A DNA stretch of 39,087 nt from Pseudomonadota bacterium (GTDB lineage Bacteria; Pseudomonadota; Gammaproteobacteria; Steroidobacterales; Woeseiaceae). Location of the stretch: NCBI GenBank assembly GCA_022560695.1, contig JADFSP010000022.1, positions 1 through 39,087 of the forward strand, in the 5' to 3' direction. This document shows, one piece after another, positions 33,424-39,087 of the stretch (position 1 is the stretch's first letter; each line of letters starts with the position of its first letter). The position numbers were made by a program, and so were the translations under genes. Under the pieces are notes generated by a model. The model worked only from the letters and a program-made list of their open reading frames with translations, did no database searches and was not told where the DNA came from.

Positions 33424-34785
33424 TTAACGCATGCCTGGGGGTGGCCTGCCGCCCCGCATGCCGCGCAGTACTTGCGTCATTCCGCCCCGCGACATCTTCT
33501 GCATCATCTTCTCCATTTGCATGTGCTGCCTGAGCAGCCGATTCACGTCCTGCACCGCAAGCCCGCTACCCCGGGCGATGCGTTTCTTGCGCGAGCCGTT
33601 GATCGTCTTCGGAAAGCGGCGTTCCGACGGCGTCATGGAATTGATGATTGCGACCTGTCGACGCAGCTGTTGCTCGTTCGCACGGTCATTCACGGCGGCC
33701 GCATTGACGTTACCCGGAACCGGCAATTTATCGAGTATCGCTGCAAGCCCGCCCATTTTCGTCATCTGCTCGAGCTGATCACGTAGATCGAACAGGTCGA
33801 AACCGCGCCCCTTCTTGATCTTCCTGGCGAGTCTCTGAGCCTTGTCGTTGTCGATTTTACCTTCTATGTCCTCGACCAGGGACAGTACGTCACCCATGCC
33901 GAGGATGCGGGATGCCATGCGTTCCGGATGAAACGCTTCCAGCGCATCGACCTTCTCGCCGGTGCCGAGAAACAGGATCGGCTTGCCCGTGACCTCCCGC
34001 ACCGACAACGCCGCACCACCTTTGGCATCGCCATCGGCTTTCGTCAGGATCACACCGGTCAGCGGCAGGCTCGCGTCAAACGCCCTGGCTGCATTGACGG
34101 CATCCTGTCCCGCCATGCTGTCAATGACAAACAGCGTCTCCAGCGGTTGCGCCTGTGCGTGTACGTCGGCGACTTCACGCATCATTTCCTCGTCCACGTG
34201 CAGCCGCCCGGCGGTGTCGACGATCAGCACGTCAGCGTGCGAACGTCGCGCGTCGTCGCGCGCGCGCTCGACGATTGCGACCGGTTGCTGCCCTGCGTCA
34301 CTGTGACAGTGCAGCGCGCCGACCTCCTCCGCCAGCGTTTGCAGCTGCAAAATTGCCGCCGGCCGATGGATGTCGACGCTCACGAGCATGACACGCTTAC
34401 GCTCGGAGTCGATCAGCCGTTTGGCCAGCTTGGCGGCAGTCGTTGTCTTGCCGGCGCCTTGCAGGCCCACCAGCAAAACGACGACGGGCGGTCTGGCCCT
34501 GAGATCGAATGGCGCCTGTTCGCCGCCCAAAAGCGTAACAAGCTCGGCGTGGATAATCTTGACGAGCGCCTGTCCCGGCGTAAGACTTTTGCCCACTTCC
34601 CCGCCAAGCGCACGTTGCCGAATCCGCTCGATGAAGGTCTTGACCACGGGCAACGCGACATCGGCCTCGAGCAGCGCAAGCCGCACCTGGCGCACCGTGT
34701 CATTGATGTTTGCCTCGGTAAGCCGGCCCTTGCCGCTGAGACTTCGGGCCGCCTCAGTCAGCCGGCCGCTCAAATTGTCGAACAT
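33424..34785 (-). CDS. ffh: Signal recognition particle protein Ffh
   Basis: 453 residues from ATG 34785 (MFDNLSGRLTEAARSL). The NG domain has G1 GLQGAGKT (107-114), DTAGRLHVDEE and TKADGDAKGG. The methionine-rich M domain at the C-terminus (HMQMEKMMQKMSRGGM) binds 4.5S RNA and signal peptides. With FtsY it targets inner-membrane proteins. The 4.5S RNA gene is not in this window. Confidence 0.98.
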   Translation of the reverse strand: MFDNLSGRLTEAARSLSGKGRLTEANINDTVRQVRLALLEADVALPVVKTFIERIRQRALGGEVGKSLTPGQALVKIIHAELVTLLGGEQAPFDLRARPPVVVLLVGLQGAGKTTTAAKLAKRLIDSERKRVMLVSVDIHRPAAILQLQTLAEEVGALHCHSDAGQQPVAIVERARDDARRSHADVLIVDTAGRLHVDEEMMREVADVHAQAQPLETLFVIDSMAGQDAVNAARAFDASLPLTGVILTKADGDAKGGAALSVREVTGKPILFLGTGEKVDALEAFHPERMASRILGMGDVLSLVEDIEGKIDNDKAQRLARKIKKGRGFDLFDLRDQLEQMTKMGGLAAILDKLPVPGNVNAAAVNDRANEQQLRRQVAIINSMTPSERRFPKTINGSRKKRIARGSGLAVQDVNRLLRQHMQMEKMMQKMSRGGMTQVLRGMRGGRPPPGMR

Positions 34786-34922
34786 GTCCTGATCTGTCCT
34801 GTGCAGGCATGGGATGTTGAGAGCATGCTCGCGGCAACGGCGAGCACCTGCAGCAAGTCTAAGAGAATCGGCTCGACGCGGGTAGTACGCCGTCACTTCC
34901 ACGTTGACGGAGTATCAATGCT

Positions 34923-35690
34923 TCAAACCGTGAGCACCGTACCGCGCGATAACATGCGAATGTTCTTGTCCGGCGCTGCGTCGATGACCTGCTCCAGAAT
35001 ACGCTGCTCTTCGCCGGGCTTCATGCCCGTCAGCCAGATCTCGGGCTTGTGCCGCAGTCGCTCCAGGTCCCGCGTCAGTGTGCGTGGACAATAGTGACCG
35101 GCCTCGGTCGCCAGAGTTTCCATTTCGTTCGGAAACGATACTTCGATGACGAGGATTTTCAGGTCTTTGCACGCGTTCAATACCGGCCAAAGCGTTTCAT
35201 TGGTTTTCGTATCGCCGCTGACCGCAAACACACCGCCGGAATTCTTCACGGTAAAGCCGAGAGAAGGAACACTGTGCATGACATCCACCGCATAGAAATC
35301 GCGGTGCCCGAGCGTCACTGTGTCACCCGGGCTGCAGACCCGGTAGCGCAGCATGGGATTTTCGGGCGCGGGCAACTTCGAAAAATCAGGCCAGATTACG
35401 TCATTGAACAGGTGTGTCTGGATTGCACGCAAGGTCTCTTCACGCGCATAGACCGTTAACGGCGTCGTGAAATTTTCGTCAAATATACTATCGACGAGCA
35501 TCGGCAACCCGGCAACGTGGTCCAGATGCGCGTGCGTCAGGAAAACGTGGCGAATGGTATTCAGCTCCTCGATGGCGAGATCGCCGATACCGGTGCCGGC
35601 GTCAAGCAGGACATCATCATCGATCAGCATTGCGGAGGTCCGCAAACCCGCGCCGATGCCACCGCTACAACCCAGAATTCTGATGCGCAT
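34923..35690 (-). CDS. Class II cyclic-nucleotide phosphodiesterase-like metallo-beta-lactamase protein
   Basis: 255 residues from ATG 35690; the longer open frame adds 31 unlikely residues. HVFLTHAHLDHVAGLP (49-64) carries the H-x-H-x-D-H metal ligands (53, 55, 57, 58) in the exact form of class II cAMP phosphodiesterases (yeast PDE1, Vibrio periplasmic enzyme). VSGDTKTNETLWP and IEVSFPNEM supply further ligands. No signal peptide is seen, so it should be cytosolic. Hydrolysis of cAMP or a related nucleotide is likely but unproven. It lies 137 bp upstream of ffh and diverges from the CcsA-like gene. Confidence 0.8.
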   Translation of the reverse strand: MRIRILGCSGGIGAGLRTSAMLIDDDVLLDAGTGIGDLAIEELNTIRHVFLTHAHLDHVAGLPMLVDSIFDENFTTPLTVYAREETLRAIQTHLFNDVIWPDFSKLPAPENPMLRYRVCSPGDTVTLGHRDFYAVDVMHSVPSLGFTVKNSGGVFAVSGDTKTNETLWPVLNACKDLKILVIEVSFPNEMETLATEAGHYCPRTLTRDLERLRHKPEIWLTGMKPGEEQRILEQVIDAAPDKNIRMLSRGTVLTV

Positions 35691-35815
35691 GCTGTTACCG
35701 CCCCAGCCCTTGTTCGATCCCGCCTGCCCGCCCGGCCGTTTTCCCGCCCGCCAGCAAGGCTGAAGGGTTCTAATGGCGTTCACCGTATGGGATCATTCAT
35801 CTGACCGAACGTTAG

Positions 35816-36640
35816 GTGAATGACCAACCGGTTTCTGTGTCTCAAATCACACTTCTTTTTGTGTACTCCGTCGCGGCGGCCGCATTTGCCATGAGCCGCC
35901 TGCCGCGCTGTTCAGAGTACTCCCGACTATTGCTGGCGGCGGCGTTTGCGCTTTGCGCTGCAGCGCTGGTCGCCCATGCGCGACTCCTCTATGCGTCGGT
36001 GATGCCGGGCGACGCGATCGAGCTGTCACTCAGCAATGCGCTGTCGCTGATCGGACTGCAACTCGCGCTGATTGGCCTGCTCGCGGCGTTCGAACCTGTA
36101 TTGCGCGGCCTCGTTGCCGGACTGCTCGTTCTGGCCGCGCTAGCCGCCTTGGCGACGGGCTCGCAGGCAGCAGCCGGCGGTGCCAGTCTCACATGGCAAC
36201 TTGAGGCGCACATTTTGATATCGATGTTCGCCTATGGCCTGTTGAGCGCCGGCGCAATAATCGCCGTCTATGCCTTGCTTCAGGACCGCCGTCTGCGGGC
36301 CGGACAGCTGTCTGCCATCAATCACCTGTTTGCCCCGCTGGAGACAACCGAAAAGCTCTTGTACGGCGTGACGACCGCGGGCTTCGCGGGTCTTACTTTG
36401 GCCGTGGTCTCGGGCGCCATGTTCGTCGAAGACCTTTTCGCCCAGCACCTGGTGCACAAGACCGTACTTTCGCTGCTCGCATTGCTGCTATTTGGTACCT
36501 TGCTGGCAGGCCGGTACTTCGCCGGGTGGCGCGGCAAGCGCGCCGTGTATTTGTATCTCGGCGGGTTTGCGTTGCTGTGTCTGGCCTATTTCGGCAGCCG
36601 CTACATTTTGGAAGAGCTGCTGCACCGGAGCTGGGGCTAG
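35816..36640 (+). CDS. CcsA/YpjD-like membrane protein
   Basis: 274 residues, about eight membrane helices. The C-terminal half has the cytochrome-c assembly (CcsA) pattern: LEAHILISMFAYGLLSAGAIIAVYALLQDRRL (about 129-160), then HKTVLSLLALLLFGTLLAGRYFAGWRGKRA (about 218-247) and conserved histidines on the periplasmic side. In many gammaproteobacteria this gene sits beside ffh and a CNNM gene, as here. True CcsA handles heme for cytochrome c; the role of this shorter homologue is not established. The GTG start (35816) follows TTAGG and is somewhat uncertain. Confidence 0.82.
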   Translation: MNDQPVSVSQITLLFVYSVAAAAFAMSRLPRCSEYSRLLLAAAFALCAAALVAHARLLYASVMPGDAIELSLSNALSLIGLQLALIGLLAAFEPVLRGLVAGLLVLAALAALATGSQAAAGGASLTWQLEAHILISMFAYGLLSAGAIIAVYALLQDRRLRAGQLSAINHLFAPLETTEKLLYGVTTAGFAGLTLAVVSGAMFVEDLFAQHLVHKTVLSLLALLLFGTLLAGRYFAGWRGKRAVYLYLGGFALLCLAYFGSRYILEELLHRSWG

Positions 36641-36715
36641 GACCTGTTTCCTTGACAGTCCGTCGGCGTCCTGCTGAACTGAGACGCCAGCGGTGCATAT
36701 GGAGGTATTCGTTTT

Positions 36716-37993
36716 TTGGGCGATGACGTTCCACTGGGGGCCCTGATCGGGCTGCTTGTCGCTTTGTTACTGCTTTCCGCCTTTTTCTCCGGCTCGGAAA
36801 CGGCTCTCATGAGCCTGAACCGCTACAAACTACGCCACCGAGCACGTGAGGGGCACCGTGGCGCCAAACTGGCCGAGCGCCTGTTGCAACGTCCCGATCG
36901 CCTGCTCGGCTTGATCCTGCTCGGCAATAACCTCGTCAATTTCTCGGCGGCGGCGCTGGTCGCAATCATCGCCTTCAAGCTTGGCGGGCAACCTGCCGTA
37001 GCGTTAGGCACGTTGATCTTGACGCTGGTCGTGTTGATATTTTCGGAGACCGCGCCGAAAACGCTTGCCGCCCTGCATCCGGAACGGGTCGCATTTCCAG
37101 CGGCGATGATTTACTACCCACTGTCGAAAATCACCTACCCGCTCGTCTGGCTGATCAACGTGGCATCCAACGGCGTGCTGTATCTGTTCGGCGTCCGTGA
37201 CGACGGCGTACCGTCGCACTCGCTGAGCCATGAGGAATTGCGGACGGTCGTCCATGAGGCCGGCGGCCGCATCTCGAATCGCTACCGGCAGATGCTCATC
37301 AGCATTCTCGACCTTGAAAAGGTCACGGTGGACGACGTCATGGTTCCACACAATGAGATCGTCGGTATCGATCTGGATGACGAGATCGACGTCATCGAGC
37401 GCATTATCGCGGCAAGCCAATACACGCGTCTGCCCGTGTACGAAGACAACATCGACAAGGTCGTCGGAATCCTTCACTTGCGCCGGCTCGCGAACCTGGC
37501 ACAACACTCGCTTGATAAAGACGCACTGAAAAGATTGCTCGAGGAGCCTTATTTCGTTCCGGAAGGAACACCACTCAGTATGCAACTGGTGCAATTTCAG
37601 CGCCGCCGCGAGCGCGTCGCACTCGTCGTTGACGAATACGGCGATATCCAGGGCATCGTCACGCTCGAGGACATCCTCGAGGAAATTGTCGGAGAGTTCA
37701 CCAGCGATCCTGCCCACGATGATGACGATGTCATACGCGAAGGCCCCGACTCGTTTCTGGTCAGCGCAACGGCAAATATTCGGGAACTGAACCGCTCACA
37801 GAATTGGGACTTGCCGACGGACGGACCGAAGACGCTGAACGGATTGATTGTCGAACTGCTCGAGACGATCCCGGATCCTTCGACATGCTTGAAAATAAGT
37901 GGTTACCCGATCGAGGTTGTCACAGTGGACGACAATCGCATTCGCACTGTCCGCGTAGGCCGGCGCGTCGCGGAACATGAATGCGAAGACTAG
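36716..37993 (+). CDS. CNNM/CorC-family membrane transporter (CorB/YfjD type)
   Basis: 425 residues. The DUF21/CNNM membrane domain (about 5-190) has SAFFSGSETALMSLNRYKLRHRA and GLILLGNNLVNFSAAAL. A CBS pair follows with VDDVMVPHNEIVGID, QYTRLPVYEDNIDKVVGILHLR and VALVVDEYGDIQGIVTLEDILEEIVGE. The C-terminal CorC_HlyC domain covers about 345-420. Related proteins export magnesium or sustain magnesium homeostasis. The start is TTG 36716, with GGAGG 10 bp upstream; no in-frame ATG or GTG fits. Confidence 0.9.
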   Translation: MGDDVPLGALIGLLVALLLLSAFFSGSETALMSLNRYKLRHRAREGHRGAKLAERLLQRPDRLLGLILLGNNLVNFSAAALVAIIAFKLGGQPAVALGTLILTLVVLIFSETAPKTLAALHPERVAFPAAMIYYPLSKITYPLVWLINVASNGVLYLFGVRDDGVPSHSLSHEELRTVVHEAGGRISNRYRQMLISILDLEKVTVDDVMVPHNEIVGIDLDDEIDVIERIIAASQYTRLPVYEDNIDKVVGILHLRRLANLAQHSLDKDALKRLLEEPYFVPEGTPLSMQLVQFQRRRERVALVVDEYGDIQGIVTLEDILEEIVGEFTSDPAHDDDDVIREGPDSFLVSATANIRELNRSQNWDLPTDGPKTLNGLIVELLETIPDPSTCLKISGYPIEVVTVDDNRIRTVRVGRRVAEHECED

Positions 37994-38012
37994 CTACCCG
38001 GTCAACGTGACA

Positions 38013-39087
38013 TTAACGGAGTTCATCCCTGCCGATAGTTGCTTGGCAGACCGAATCGAGGGCGTCTCTTAGTCGCGTGATGCCGATCACGTCGATACCG
38101 TCTGGTGGTTTTTTCGGCACATTCCCCTTGGGCACAATGGCGTGCGTGAATCCCTGCTTGGCCGCTGCCGCGATCCGCTCAGCGCCGAATCGAACCGGTC
38201 GAACTTCGCCAGTCAGGCCGATTTCACCAAAGCTCACGAGACGCTCCTGGCACGGCTTATCCCGAAAGCTCGAAGCGATCGCCAGCAATGACGGCAGGTC
38301 GACAGCCGTTTCCGCGATTCGCAAACCGCCGACGACGTTGACAAACACATCCTCGGTACCGAGTGTAATACCGCCATGACGTTGCAGCACGGCCAGCAAC
38401 AGCGTCAGGCGATTCTGATCCACGCCTTGCGCCAGACGTTTCGGATAACTGCCGTTGCCCTCGGCGACCAGCGCCTGAATTTCGACGAGCAACGGACGGC
38501 TGCCCTCCCAGGCAATCGATACAATGCTGCCGGGCCCCGTCATGGAATCGCGCGACAGGAAAATCGCCGATGGATTGCGCACTTCGCGAAACCCCGTTTC
38601 CGTCATCGCAAACACACCCATTTCACCCGTAGCGCCAAACCGATTTTTCACCGAGCGAATCAGCGTGTATCGACTCGCCGGATCATTCTCGAAATAGAGG
38701 ACTGTGTCGACCATGTGTTCGACCACCCTCGGCCCGGCAATCGCGCCTTCCTTGGTGACATGACCGATCAGGAAAACGGACACATCGTGCTGTTTTGCGA
38801 ATTGCACGATGCGCCCAACGCATTCACGCATCTGCGCAACTGACCCCGGTGCAGACGGCAACCCCGTACTCACCATCGTTTGTATCGAGTCAATGATGAT
38901 GATGCGCGCACTGCATTTTTTTGCTTGTTCGAGCACGTTGTCGAGTGAGGTATCGGCAAGTAATCGCAACGAAGTACTTGATAAGCCGAGCCTGTTCGAA
39001 CGTTGCGCTACCTGGCGCAGCGATTCCTCGCCCGTCGCATAGCAGACCGGCAGATCATCCGGCATGTTCGCCGACACCTGTTGCAGC
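38013..39087 (-). CDS. radA: DNA repair protein RadA, C-terminal part (cut by window edge)
   Basis: At least 358 residues are visible and the frame is open through 39087, so the N-terminal zinc finger and Walker A lie outside. Visible parts are CYATGEESLRQVAQRSNRLGL, Walker B region ARIIIIDSIQTM, the RadA-specific KNRFG motif (IRSVKNRFGATGEMG), and the Lon-protease-like C-terminal domain with GEIGLTGEVRPV. RadA is a RecA-like helicase for branch migration in recombination. It converges on the CNNM gene with 19 bp between the stops. Confidence 0.96.
   Translation of the reverse strand, partial: LQQVSANMPDDLPVCYATGEESLRQVAQRSNRLGLSSTSLRLLADTSLDNVLEQAKKCSARIIIIDSIQTMVSTGLPSAPGSVAQMRECVGRIVQFAKQHDVSVFLIGHVTKEGAIAGPRVVEHMVDTVLYFENDPASRYTLIRSVKNRFGATGEMGVFAMTETGFREVRNPSAIFLSRDSMTGPGSIVSIAWEGSRPLLVEIQALVAEGNGSYPKRLAQGVDQNRLTLLLAVLQRHGGITLGTEDVFVNVVGGLRIAETAVDLPSLLAIASSFRDKPCQERLVSFGEIGLTGEVRPVRFGAERIAAAAKQGFTHAIVPKGNVPKKPPDGIDVIGITRLRDALDSVCQATIGRDELR

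Noticed and set aside
33928..35094. Plus-strand open frame of 388 codons
   Set aside because: Antisense to ffh and the phosphodiesterase-like gene, both unmistakable; long antisense frames arise from GC-rich codon bias.

Overview
The window is a gene-dense, GC-rich chromosomal segment of a Gram-negative bacterium, most likely a free-living (perhaps marine) gammaproteobacterium. This rests on gene content and order: outer-membrane lipid asymmetry genes (mlaA and mlaFEDCB), bepA, a gcvR/dapA divergent pair, the rpsP-rimM-trmD-rplS operon, and ffh next to a CcsA-like gene and a CNNM/CorC-type transporter. A Woeseiales-like lineage is a guess. There is no prophage, insertion sequence or CRISPR array.

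Left part (1-2290). This is the least ordinary stretch. A secreted GlcG/HbpS-like protein stands alone between palindromic intergenic repeats. Its 5' leader folds like a GEMM (cyclic-di-GMP class I) riboswitch with an SD-sequestering hairpin. Then comes a gene-poor region with clustered palindromes. Next is a tRNA-Ser(GGA) gene with an intrinsic terminator. It is flanked by hairpin arrays ending in exact 18-nt copies of the two ends of the same tRNA.

2290-9622. dapA and an overlapping small lipoprotein gene run left, with gcvR divergent. bepA and mlaA run right and meet the complete mlaFEDCB phospholipid-transport operon head-on. Together these genes serve lysine/peptidoglycan precursor supply and outer-membrane quality control.

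9623-16718. A SUF iron-sulfur assembly operon (regulator-sufB-sufC-sufD-sufS-sufU-sufT, then a SixA-like phosphatase) is tightly packed with repeated ATGA start/stop overlaps. Its promoter carries a perfect IscR-type palindrome.

16745-23673. An amino-acid catabolism block: putA-sdaA (proline, serine) diverges from kbl-tdh (threonine). This feeds glutamate, pyruvate, glycine and acetyl-CoA into central metabolism.

23700-31192. Leftward genes: a TRAP transporter (tatT-dctP-dctQ-dctM), a secreted glucose/sorbosone dehydrogenase-like protein, the signal peptide peptidase sppA and a small secreted protein of unknown function.

31333-39087. Housekeeping genes: rpsP-rimM-trmD-rplS, ffh and a class II cyclic-nucleotide phosphodiesterase-like protein, all leftward; a CcsA-like membrane protein and a CNNM/CorC transporter, rightward; and the C-terminal part of radA cut by the window edge.
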